A stretch of 13,271 nucleotides of DNA, taken from assembly GCA_003551785.1 (NCBI GenBank), contig PUNP01000097.1, positions 1 to 13,271 on the forward strand, written 5' to 3'. The stretch's first letter is position 1, and every line of letters starts with the position of its first letter. The notes under the pieces were generated by a model. The model was not told where the DNA came from. It saw nothing but the letters and a program-made list of their open reading frames with translations, and ran no database searches. The translations under genes were made by a program, and so were the position numbers. The stretch is from Candidatus Brocadiaceae bacterium (lineage in GTDB: Bacteria > Planctomycetota > Brocadiia > SM23-32). Below, in pieces: positions 6,817 through 13,271 of the stretch.

Positions 6817-9111
6817 TCAAGCGTTTTTTCGAATAATGAAATCGCGTTCGCTTGCGTTTAGATCGCAAGTTTTAATGAGCGGTTTGTCCTTATCAGGAAA
6901 CGCAGCAGTGACTTTAACCTGTACATCCCATGAGCTTTCTATGGTGCCGCTTATATGATCACTGCCCACCTCGAGACCGGCAATCTCGACCGCCCCCCCG
7001 GTAATGTGCAGGTCGGTGCCTACGAGAAGTGGATGATATCCATTCCAGGGAACAATTCTGAATATGCGCATAGCATGTGGGGGAAGTGAATATTCGAAGC
7101 ATTCCGTGCCCGATTTAAGGCCCAGGAAACGCTGGTCGTGGAATTCAAAAATGGCAAATGTGTTGGATTCTTCCGGGAGAGGCAGTTCGGACATATCCAC
7201 GGTGCGCTGTATTTCTTGATCCTCCCAGTTACCAACTGCAAGCGTCCACCATTCACCAAGCGACCGGCAATGAGGCACAACATGGGTGAAAAAGAGGTTT
7301 GGACACATTTTCTCGCTGAAATCAAGTATTTTAGCCGGCCGACCGATGGAGGGAATAATATGCCGAAGCATTTTTCGCCTGCTGTCATCAAGTTCGGCGA
7401 TACGACCTGAGACACAGACATTACCTCCGGCCAGGTATTGTGAAGCCACGCAGGTGAAGGCCTCTTCATCGTTAAAGGTGCCGAGGGAAAGTATTGTATT
7501 GTTCCGGAACCCCTCTTCTCGCTTCACCAGCATCACGGCGTCGGGATCGGTATTCCAGAGAAGATTGGAATAGTTGCGTACCAGGTTCTGCTTTATCCGT
7601 ATCAGCGCACCGGAATTTCTTCCTCGCGTGCTGTGCCAGAACCCATATGTGTCCGAACTGGTTCGAACCGAGTCAACAAGCCCGGCAGGGCCGGCATCAT
7701 TAATCCCTCCGCAAGAGGCAATATAAGCGTCTTCGCCGGCCGCATCCCTTATTATAGTGTTGGCCAGGCGATAGGCCAGAGCCCTGTTGGCGGTTCTGTC
7801 GAAAAATCTGATATTTTCGTTATTGGTTATAGAACGCAGCCAGTCAAGTTTATGATACCGAAACCCCCATTCACGCAACCGTCCGTAGAGTTCCTTCATA
7901 TATTCCTTAAAAAAGGGCACGGTAGGATCAACAGCAAAGCATTCTTCCTCTTCAGCCCTCACTTCAAAATGTACGGGATTTTCGTTTTTGTCACGAGCGA
8001 CCAGTTCCGGGTGTTTTTTGAGTATTTCAGCGTTCTCTTTGATCACGAGGGGGCAAGTCCATATGCCCGGAATAAGGCCGGCTTTTCGTATTTTATCTGC
8101 TGCGGTTTTCAAACCCCCGGGAAAACGCTCTCCCGCATTCCAATCGCCAAAATTGTCCATCCAGCCGTTATCAAGAATGAAAGCATCGACCGGGATCGGT
8201 CGTTTTTCCAGGTATTCCAGATTTTCGTCAAGGTCCTTCTCCGTAAATTCATAACCGTAGAAATGCCAGTTGCAGTAAACATTCAAGGGGTCGGACGGCT
8301 TGGTTATTTCGAGTTCGCTAACCGCTGTTTGGGTGAAGTCCCATAAAGCTGAACTTTCATCCATATAGTGTTTTACTATTATCCAATGGGTCGAGCGTCT
8401 TTCCCCCGGGGAAACGATTGCTTCATCGTATTCACAAACAGCCCGGAAATCATGCAGGGTGATCGGGTCGGAAGTCGGGGAGAGTGCGAACGAGGTAAGA
8501 TGTTCATGTTGTCCGATAACACCGAAGAGCACACCGGGGGCTTTGTCATGCCTGATATTTCTTATACAGAGGCACGGTTCCGCCAATATGGATTCGAGGC
8601 TGGCCTTACTCTCTGCATTACCGATCGTTCCCATGCCTGCCGGAACGCCATGCTCATCCGTTATAGCATCTTCATAGTTTTCGTCTTTGGCGGTCAGTGT
8701 AAAAAAACCCGGGACGTCCGCTTTATTACGGCCCTGGCGCACGAATCCCCAATGTTCAATGTCGTCGCCGGCGACAAGAAAGTCTTTTTGTTCTCTTATA
8801 GCAAAAGGTGTCAGGCGGCGGAGTCGAATCGCCACTTTGCGTCTGTTCTCAACCGACAAGCGCAAGGCAACACATTGAGAATTGGAGTCACGGAAAAAAT
8901 CCCTTGTTATCGTTAATCCCTGATTCCGACATGATTCCGTGCGAACAGTGCCTTGCGTATCGCCAATAGTTATTTTTTGCTCGCCGTCAGTTATGAAGTT
9001 CAGCTTGACTGGTTGTTCTCCGCAGATATCAGGTGCGAGAGTGGTAGCTTTAAAGGTAAGATAATCGCTTTTGAAATTGAATTTGCCGTTGGGTTTAGCA
9101 GTTATGATCAT
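6817..9111 (-). CDS. GH36-type alpha-galactosidase family glycosidase
   Basis: A 764-residue glycoside hydrolase of clan GH-D, closest in style to GH36. It hydrolyses terminal alpha-galactosyl or related residues with retention. The N-terminal beta-sandwich covers roughly 1-270, the catalytic TIM barrel about 275-600, and the C-terminal beta domain the rest. Active-site marks are LDNGW (313-317), the strand FRYHKLDW with probable nucleophile D423, and RTSSDT with probable acid/base D487. WNTDPDA (519-525) matches the later barrel motif. There is no signal peptide, so it acts in the cytoplasm on imported oligosaccharides. The ATG at 9111 has no clear ribosome site, but a sigma70-like promoter lies 69 bp upstream. 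It is the first gene of the minus-strand group. Specificity could also be alpha-N-acetylgalactosaminide or another alpha-glycoside. Confidence 0.9.
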   Translation of the reverse strand: MIITAKPNGKFNFKSDYLTFKATTLAPDICGEQPVKLNFITDGEQKITIGDTQGTVRTESCRNQGLTITRDFFRDSNSQCVALRLSVENRRKVAIRLRRLTPFAIREQKDFLVAGDDIEHWGFVRQGRNKADVPGFFTLTAKDENYEDAITDEHGVPAGMGTIGNAESKASLESILAEPCLCIRNIRHDKAPGVLFGVIGQHEHLTSFALSPTSDPITLHDFRAVCEYDEAIVSPGERRSTHWIIVKHYMDESSALWDFTQTAVSELEITKPSDPLNVYCNWHFYGYEFTEKDLDENLEYLEKRPIPVDAFILDNGWMDNFGDWNAGERFPGGLKTAADKIRKAGLIPGIWTCPLVIKENAEILKKHPELVARDKNENPVHFEVRAEEEECFAVDPTVPFFKEYMKELYGRLREWGFRYHKLDWLRSITNNENIRFFDRTANRALAYRLANTIIRDAAGEDAYIASCGGINDAGPAGLVDSVRTSSDTYGFWHSTRGRNSGALIRIKQNLVRNYSNLLWNTDPDAVMLVKREEGFRNNTILSLGTFNDEEAFTCVASQYLAGGNVCVSGRIAELDDSRRKMLRHIIPSIGRPAKILDFSEKMCPNLFFTHVVPHCRSLGEWWTLAVGNWEDQEIQRTVDMSELPLPEESNTFAIFEFHDQRFLGLKSGTECFEYSLPPHAMRIFRIVPWNGYHPLLVGTDLHITGGAVEIAGLEVGSDHISGTIESSWDVQVKVTAAFPDKDKPLIKTCDLNASERDFIIRKNA

Positions 9112-9179
9112 AGGGTTTTACTCGCTGTATGCTTTTTTGATAAATAATAAATATCCAGTTAACCACCTGTAATGTCATT

Positions 9180-9208
9180 ATGATATTCGATTCTGCCATT
9201 ACAATCAA
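9180..9208 (-). promoter_or_regulatory. Sigma70-like promoter for the GH36 gene
   Basis: On the minus strand TTGATT (9208-9203) and TATCAT (9185-9180) are exactly 17 bases apart, matching the consensus at 4/6 and 5/6. Transcription would begin near 9173, giving a leader of about 60 bases. A TGTCGATA element (9210-9217) sits directly upstream of the -35 box, where an activator or repressor could act. Confidence 0.5.
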
Positions 9209-9296
9209 ATGTCGATAGCCTGCATATTTCACGCGTTTTCAGCGGTGCATATGTGGCAAATGTCAAACGCAGCTGTAAAATTTTTTCATATCGACA
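9206..9296. repeat. Short TGTC(G/A)A repeats in the divergent control region
   Basis: TGTCGATA at 9210-9217 recurs inverted (TATCGACA) at 9289-9296. CAAATGTC occurs at 9206-9213 and again at 9257-9264. Together they give three TGTC(G/A)A cores within about 90 bp, between the two divergent promoters. They are candidate operator half-sites for a regulator of the sugar genes. No regulator gene is in the window. The rest of the 301-bp gap 9112-9412 holds no gene that I can see. Confidence 0.4.
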
Positions 9297-9332
9297 AATT
9301 AATGGCGATGTTGCTTTTTCATGCGCCTATTT

Positions 9333-9361
9333 TTGCGTAATTTTTATAGCTCTATTATAAT
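9333..9361 (+). promoter_or_regulatory. Sigma70-like promoter for the LOG-family gene
   Basis: TTGCGT (9333-9338) and a perfect TATAAT (9356-9361) are separated by exactly 17 bases. Transcription would start near 9368, giving a leader of about 45 bases to the ATG at 9413, which has AGGAG a few bases upstream. Confidence 0.65.
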
Positions 9362-9412
9362 AAGCAAGCAATCTTTGATCTCTTATCTCAACACTAACTT
9401 TGAGGAGATTCT

Positions 9413-10177
9413 ATGAAAGGAAAAAAAAGGAGAAATCCTAAATATCGCCCAAAGAAAGGCGTCATGAGTGATTTCGAACTAATCGATGCCTCACGTCAAA
9501 ATGCTGATTTCGCCCAACACGATACCTGGCGCGTTTTCAGAATAATGGCAGAGTTCGTCGAAGGCTTTGAAACCCTTCACAACCTCGGCCCGGCCGTTTC
9601 CATTTTCGGCAGCGCGCGCGGACAAGAGGATAAGGATAAGTATTACGATAAGGCACGCCTGACCGCAAAAAAACTCGCTGAAAATGATATAGCCGTTATA
9701 ACGGGCGGAGGCGGAGGATTTATGGAAGCCGCTAACCGTGGTGCCAAAGAAGGTGGCGGAAAGTCCGTGGGGCTTAACATAGAACTGCCCTTTGAACAGA
9801 AACCTAATGAATATCTGGATATCATGATCGAGTTCCACTACTTCTTCTGCCGTAAGGTCATGTTCCTTAAAAACTCCATCGGATTTATCATGTTCCCCGG
9901 TGGGTTCGGAACCATGGACGAACTGTTCGAGTCCCTGACACTTATACAAACAATGAGAAACGAAAACTTCGGGCTGGTTTTATACGGAACGAAATTCTGG
10001 GATGGGCTTCTTGATTGGATTAAAAACCCTATGCTGGAAAGAGGCTATATATCCCCGGAAGATATGGAATTGTTGAGGGTAACCGACAGTATAGATGAGG
10101 CTGTAGAGACCATCATGACACGCTTGAGCCAAATTGCCAAACTCCGTTTGGAAGAAAAAAATAGCCTTACAAAATGA
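9413..10177 (+). CDS. LOG-family nucleotide phosphoribohydrolase (TIGR00730 type)
   Basis: A 254-residue cytoplasmic protein of the LOG (lysine decarboxylase-like fold) family. Characterised members cleave the N-glycosidic bond of nucleoside 5'-monophosphates or cytokinin riboside monophosphates, releasing base and ribose 5-phosphate. The Rossmann-like core begins at VSIFGSARG (62-70). The two family motifs are GGGGGFMEAANRGA (98-111) and PGGFGTMDE (162-170), with E170 the expected catalytic glutamate and R147/K148 in the FHYFFCRK stretch. The usual proline in GGGPG is replaced by glycine here. A lysine-rich N-terminal tail of about 20 residues precedes the domain. The ATG follows GAGGAG with a good promoter upstream. 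The next gene is a nucleoside transporter after 245 bp, which fits nucleotide salvage. The old label lysine decarboxylase should be avoided. Confidence 0.92.
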   Translation: MKGKKRRNPKYRPKKGVMSDFELIDASRQNADFAQHDTWRVFRIMAEFVEGFETLHNLGPAVSIFGSARGQEDKDKYYDKARLTAKKLAENDIAVITGGGGGFMEAANRGAKEGGGKSVGLNIELPFEQKPNEYLDIMIEFHYFFCRKVMFLKNSIGFIMFPGGFGTMDELFESLTLIQTMRNENFGLVLYGTKFWDGLLDWIKNPMLERGYISPEDMELLRVTDSIDEAVETIMTRLSQIAKLRLEEKNSLTK

Positions 10178-10422
10178 TCCCCCATGGGGCTTGCCTCCGT
10201 GGAAGAAATGACTGCCTGCTTGGTACTGCGGTCAAGACAGTAACGCTACCAGCCTTTGATTTTTGATATTTAGGATGATGTACGGAATCTAATCGCATAA
10301 AAGCAGCTGTCCTCTGCGATCTCTGCGGTAAAAAAAACGAAATAACCAAAGATTAGCCTTAATTACGCAACTAAGCACTAAGTAGCTTTCTCAAAAATTC
10401 AATCTTATCTGAGGACGAAAAA
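10178..10422 (+). other. 245-bp intergenic region with weak hairpins and a CTCTGCG repeat
   Basis: No gene is evident. It starts with a CCCCATGGGG palindrome just after the LOG stop and a small TACTG/CAGTA hairpin (10224-10228 with 10238-10242), followed by a broken T-rich stretch. These might end transcription weakly but are not a classical terminator. At 10312-10329 two 9-mers lie in tandem, CTCTGCGAT and CTCTGCGGT, followed by eight A. I see no convincing promoter for the transporter gene. Confidence 0.4.
10312..10329 (+). repeat. Tandem CTCTGCG nine-base repeat
   Basis: CTCTGCGAT is followed directly by CTCTGCGGT and an A-run, with a pyrimidine-rich lead-in. From memory, similar CTCTGCG-rich phrases recur in intergenic DNA of several unrelated environmental bacteria. 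I cannot confirm that here. Two units are too few to assign a function. Confidence 0.4.
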
Positions 10423-11634
10423 ATGATCGAAATAGGCTATCGTTTTATCAGTTTCGGTGGTCTTTTAACACTGCTGGCCATTGCGTTTGTTATCTCGGAA
10501 AATCGTCGATTAATCCGCCCAAGAATAGTTATCTGCGGTATGCTGATCCAGGGTATCCTGTGTTTTTTTATTCTTAAGACTGCTCTTGGACACCGGGTAT
10601 TTGATGCGGTTCAGGGAGCTTTTTTGAGGTTTTTGGAGTTCAGCGATGCGGGGGCTGGTTTTTTGTTCGGCCGGCTGACCACCGACCCCGGTTTAGGCGC
10701 TACCGTTGCTTTTAGAGTGCTGCCTATCATTATCTTTGTGTCGGCCGTCTCGGGAATTTTATATCACCTGCGAATTATTCAATTTGTAGTGAAGATCGCC
10801 GCACGGCTCATGCAAAAAGCGATGCATATAAGCGGAGCGGAGTCGGTTGGTGCCGCACTGTTCGTATTTCTTGGCATAGAATCGGTGACAGCGATCAAGG
10901 CATATATTCAGCAGATGACACGTTCCGAGCTTTTTGTGATCATGGTTGCTTTTATGGCTACCATCGCCAGCTCGGTCATGGGAGCTTATGTTGCATTCGG
11001 AGCCGCAGCCGGGCACCTCCTGGCAGCCTCCCTGATGAGCGCTCCGGCCGCCGTAGTAATCGCTAAAATGCTCATCCCGGAAACCGGAGACCCCAAAACA
11101 GCCGGGCGCGTTCAATTCGCTCCCGAGGTGAAAACAGAAAATATAATGGATGCTGCAGCTACCGGTGCAGCCGACGGTATGAAACTTGCCATTAATATCG
11201 CGGCCATGCTTATTGCCTTTGTAGGCCTGGTGGCCATGGTGGACTATGTGCTCTCTTTATTCATCGGCCTTTCGCTCGCAACATTATTCGGATATGCTTT
11301 CGCACCGGTAGCGACTTTGATTGGGGTACCTTTCACCGATATAATGGAAGTGGGCGAACTTCTGGGAACCAAGGTTGTACTGAACGAATTTTTGGCCTAT
11401 GAGAAGATGCAGGGTATGGTCGAAGCCGGTTTGCTTACAGAACGCGGCGAGATGATGAGCACATACGTTTTATGCGGATTTGCCAACTTCGGAAGTATAG
11501 CAATACTGCTGGGCGGACTCCGTGCTGTCGCCCCCGCCAGAAGCTCGGAAATTGCCGCACTCGGGCTCAAAGCACTCATAGCCGGACTGATGGCTACTTT
11601 GGCGACCGCTTGTTTTGCAGGGATTATGGGCTGA
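10423..11634 (+). CDS. Concentrative nucleoside transporter (CNT/NupC family)
   Basis: A 403-residue inner-membrane cation-coupled importer of nucleosides. The family layout is clear: three N-terminal hydrophobic helices (about 7-24, 33-52, 95-117 after an interfacial stretch), the HP1 hairpin region 137-165, the central helices, and the HP2 region. Substrate-site motifs in the second half are well kept: VVLNEFLAY (318-326) and CGFANFGSIA (351-360). The first half is odd. The canonical hairpin motif GQTE(A/S)P appears as GIESVT (151-156), so the usual Gln-Thr pair is absent and the loop seems one residue shorter. The ATG follows GAGGA. It lies after the LOG gene on the same strand and ends at a strong terminator. 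Import followed by intracellular nucleotide cleavage is a sensible joint role. Confidence 0.9.
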   Translation: MIEIGYRFISFGGLLTLLAIAFVISENRRLIRPRIVICGMLIQGILCFFILKTALGHRVFDAVQGAFLRFLEFSDAGAGFLFGRLTTDPGLGATVAFRVLPIIIFVSAVSGILYHLRIIQFVVKIAARLMQKAMHISGAESVGAALFVFLGIESVTAIKAYIQQMTRSELFVIMVAFMATIASSVMGAYVAFGAAAGHLLAASLMSAPAAVVIAKMLIPETGDPKTAGRVQFAPEVKTENIMDAAATGAADGMKLAINIAAMLIAFVGLVAMVDYVLSLFIGLSLATLFGYAFAPVATLIGVPFTDIMEVGELLGTKVVLNEFLAYEKMQGMVEAGLLTERGEMMSTYVLCGFANFGSIAILLGGLRAVAPARSSEIAALGLKALIAGLMATLATACFAGIMG

Positions 11635-11641
11635 AGCTTAT

Positions 11642-11697
11642 CACTGATAAATACGCGCTGTCCCCCCTGCCGGGGCGAATTTTATCAGTGTTTTTTT
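11642..11697 (+). terminator. Intrinsic terminator after the nucleoside transporter gene
   Basis: CACTGATAAA (11642-11651) pairs perfectly with TTTATCAGTG (11681-11690), followed by seven T. A CCCC/GGGG mini-hairpin lies inside the loop. It begins 8 bases after the transporter stop and separates it from the next gene. Confidence 0.85.
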
Positions 11698-11726
11698 ACT
11701 TCTTTTATCATTGGGGAACATGAAAC

Positions 11727-12014
11727 ATGAATGAAAATACTGCTTGCAATAAATATAATACCGAACCGAAAGTCAATGCGGGTGAATTACCCGACCTTTT
11801 CGCTTTACCCGGCGGTGACAGAGTATCTTCCCCGGAACAATGGCCGGAGAGAGCCCGTATGTGGAAAGACACAGTGGGGGAGTTAGAATATGGAGGAATG
11901 CCTCCTGCTCCAGAGACGCTTGAAATAGAAACTCTGTGCCATAACAGAGCAAAACGCCTGTTTGAAAATCCAAACAACTGGAAAGCGCCAGAATATTTTT
12001 CGATAGAAGGCTAA
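11727..12014 (+). CDS. Truncated alpha/beta-hydrolase (esterase) N-terminal fragment, probable gene remnant
   Basis: A 95-residue reading frame. Residues 21-61 (LPDLFALPGGDRV, SSPEQWPERARMW, ELEYGGMPPAPET) resemble, from memory, the lead-in of acetylxylan/glucuronoyl-esterase-like alpha/beta hydrolases. There such a segment (dG.rv.s.eqW..rr, eYG..P) precedes a catalytic domain of about 300 residues. Here the frame stops at SIEG, just where that domain should begin, and only 48 bp remain before the next gene, so no frameshifted continuation is possible. No Ser-His-Asp catalytic set is present. The ATG at 11727 has GGGGA 9 bases upstream; an earlier ATG at 11720 stops at once. It is either a deletion remnant or a short protein with its own role. 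No signal peptide is seen. It is the first of three close plus-strand genes. Confidence 0.5.
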   Translation: MNENTACNKYNTEPKVNAGELPDLFALPGGDRVSSPEQWPERARMWKDTVGELEYGGMPPAPETLEIETLCHNRAKRLFENPNNWKAPEYFSIEG

Positions 12015-12062
12015 TAATTTTACAAGTTACTTTTATTCATTCAATTTAATCAGGAGTTTTTT

Positions 12063-12845
12063 ATGATCGTACTGACATGTAATATTCGAACATCAACGGC
12101 TGATGACGGCACGAATAACTGGAAATACAGGAACGAGCTTTGTGGCAAAATAATTAAAGCCCAAAAACCGGATATTATATGCTTCCAGGAGATGAAACCG
12201 GATCAATATAACGACCTTCGTCCTCATTTTCCGGATTTTGATTCCTATGCCCTGGCCGATGAACCCACGGGCAAAAACCCTGCAAACTGCATATTTTTCA
12301 GATCTGACAGCTACAACCTGATCTCTGCTGCCGGTTACTGGCTTTCGGAGACACCCCACGTTCCGGGATCAAAATCATGGGACAGTAATTGTATCAGGCT
12401 GGCCAACTGGGCACGTTTAAAATGCCGTGATACAGGTGCTGAATTCAGGGTTGTTAATACACATCTGGATCACATCAGTCAGGAAGCCCGAGAAAATCAA
12501 TCGCGTATCATTGCCGAGGATTCTGCAGCTTATCCTGATGATTATCCCCAGTTGCTTACCGGTGATATGAATTGTGATAATACAAATAAAGCCATCGATA
12601 CTTTCAAAGACGCCGGCTGGGTCGATACTTACGGCAAAGTGCATGGGGAGGAGAATCCCTGCTTCACCTTTCATGGTTTTGAAGGTGAGAATCACGATTC
12701 TAAATGCGGCAAGATGGATTGGATATTTATACGCGGCGGTTTTGCGGTCTCAGATGCCGCTATAATTAAGGACTCCCGAGAGGGCCGGTTCCCGAGCGAC
12801 CACTACTTTATCAGTGCTGAAGTATCATTGAGTTCCAAAAATTAA
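12063..12845 (+). CDS. Endonuclease/exonuclease/phosphatase (EEP) family protein
   Basis: A 260-residue metal-dependent phosphoesterase of the EEP (DNase I/exonuclease III-like) fold. The full catalytic set is visible: N7 in LTCNIRT, E43 in FQEM, N132-H134-D136 in NTHLDH, D168 and N170 in TGDMN, D219 in MDWIF, and D246-H247 in PSDHYF. There is no signal peptide, so a cytoplasmic location is expected. The family contains nucleases, phosphatases and sphingomyelinases, and nothing here fixes the substrate. It lacks obvious DNA-binding loops of ExoIII, and its length is that of the compact family members often found in carbohydrate gene clusters. The ATG has AGGAG 6 bases upstream. It follows the esterase remnant by 48 bp and precedes the rhamnosidase-like gene by 20 bp, so co-transcription with the latter is likely. 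Confidence 0.9.
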   Translation: MIVLTCNIRTSTADDGTNNWKYRNELCGKIIKAQKPDIICFQEMKPDQYNDLRPHFPDFDSYALADEPTGKNPANCIFFRSDSYNLISAAGYWLSETPHVPGSKSWDSNCIRLANWARLKCRDTGAEFRVVNTHLDHISQEARENQSRIIAEDSAAYPDDYPQLLTGDMNCDNTNKAIDTFKDAGWVDTYGKVHGEENPCFTFHGFEGENHDSKCGKMDWIFIRGGFAVSDAAIIKDSREGRFPSDHYFISAEVSLSSKN

Positions 12846-12865
12846 TAATTTCACAGAGTTAATAA

Positions 12866-13271
12866 ATGCCCCCACTTGACCGTCAAAACGGAAATATAAC
12901 AAAACCAATTGCGTGTCCGCAAAGGCTCTTGGTCGAAAAAATCCTGCCTGTCCGGCAATATCAACCTGACGACAATAAATGGTTCATTGATTTCGGACGT
13001 GCCGCTTTCGGAACGCTGCAAATGAAAGTGACGGCCGAACGCCCTGCCACTCTCACGGTTCACCTGGGTGAAAAACTTGATTCCTGTGGCCGTCTGGACC
13101 GCACCCCCCCGGGGTCGGTGCGTTATCGGAAGATTCCGGTTAAGTTAACGACCGGCAGACAAACAATACGCGTTCAAATACCGCCTGATGAACGTAATAC
13201 CGGGCCGGCTGCCATACATATGCCGGATGAACTGTTCGAAGTGATGCCCTTCCGTTATGCTGAAGTGACGG
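12866..13271 (+). CDS. Alpha-L-rhamnosidase-like protein, N-terminal part (runs off window)
   Basis: An open frame from the ATG at 12866 to the right edge gives 135 residues with no stop. WFIDFGRAAFGTLQMKV (39-55), HLGEKLDSCGRL (67-78), the SVRYRKIP stretch (84-91) and MPFRYAEV (127-134) match the N-terminal beta-sandwich of bacterial alpha-L-rhamnosidase-like proteins (GH78-related): a DFG-type strand, a GE.L...G element and PFRY. The catalytic (alpha/alpha)6 domain would lie beyond the window, so activity cannot be judged. No signal peptide is present at this start. The gap to the EEP gene is 20 bp. The ribosome site is weak (AGAG about 8 bases upstream). It could be a non-catalytic relative. 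Confidence 0.75.
   Translation, partial: MPPLDRQNGNITKPIACPQRLLVEKILPVRQYQPDDNKWFIDFGRAAFGTLQMKVTAERPATLTVHLGEKLDSCGRLDRTPPGSVRYRKIPVKLTTGRQTIRVQIPPDERNTGPAAIHMPDELFEVMPFRYAEVT

Noticed and set aside
7633..8346. 237-codon plus-strand open frame, and neighbouring frames at 8368-8916 and 7138-7410
   Set aside because: All are antisense to the GH36 gene and have compositions typical of shadow translation.
9261..9266. Perfect TTGACA (-35) on the minus strand
   Set aside because: No acceptable -10 box lies 15-19 bases downstream; the TTGATT/TATCAT pair further on is better placed.
10181..10242. Palindrome and hairpin after the LOG gene as a terminator
   Set aside because: CCCCATGGGG cannot form a normal loop, the second stem is only 5 bp, and no clean T-run follows.
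1..13271. Mobile element, CRISPR, phage or toxin-antitoxin content
   Set aside because: No transposase, integrase, long terminal inverted repeats, spacer-repeat pattern or recognisable toxin pair was found on either strand.

Overview
The window looks like a chromosomal piece from a carbohydrate-degrading Gram-negative-type bacterium of moderate GC. A member of the PVC group (Lentisphaerota, Kiritimatiellota or Planctomycetes relatives) is the best guess. That rests on gene style only: a long PurL with fused PurS-like domains, a Gfo/Idh plus sugar-isomerase pair, a two-module ABC-2 permease, and cytoplasmic GH36 and rhamnosidase-type enzymes. No 16S or other taxonomic marker is present, so this is inference. 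Most starts have clear GAGG/AGGAG-type ribosome binding sites. No tRNA, rRNA, CRISPR array or insertion sequence was recognised.

Left part (1-9111), all on the minus strand. In transcription order it reads: GH36 alpha-galactosidase-type glycosidase (9111-6817), a 62-residue single-helix membrane protein (6732-6544), a Gfo/Idh/MocA oxidoreductase (6365-5205), a xylose-isomerase-like TIM-barrel enzyme (5078-4089), a fused double ABC-2 permease without a partner ATPase (4058-2319), and purL (2227 to beyond the left edge). The first four probably serve catabolism of an alpha-galactoside or related sugar. The permease follows the TIM-barrel gene by 30 bp and is probably co-transcribed with it. PurL is de novo purine biosynthesis and may simply be a neighbour.

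Middle (9112-9412) is a 301-bp divergent control region. It holds a good sigma70-type promoter on each strand and short repeated TGTC(G/A)A elements.

Right part (9413-13271), all on the plus strand: a LOG-family nucleotide phosphoribohydrolase (9413-10177), a concentrative nucleoside transporter (10423-11634) ended by a strong intrinsic terminator (11642-11697), then a 95-residue amino-terminal remnant of an alpha/beta-hydrolase esterase (11727-12014), an endonuclease/exonuclease/phosphatase-family protein (12063-12845), and the first 135 residues of an alpha-L-rhamnosidase-like protein running off the right edge. LOG and the transporter together suggest nucleoside or nucleotide salvage. The last three form a second carbohydrate-flavoured group with short gaps.

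No clear new defence or mobile system is visible. The most testable oddities are the altered substrate-site hairpin in the transporter, the ATPase-less double permease, the truncated esterase, the paired hairpins inside the sugar operon, and the shared repeats in the divergent control region.
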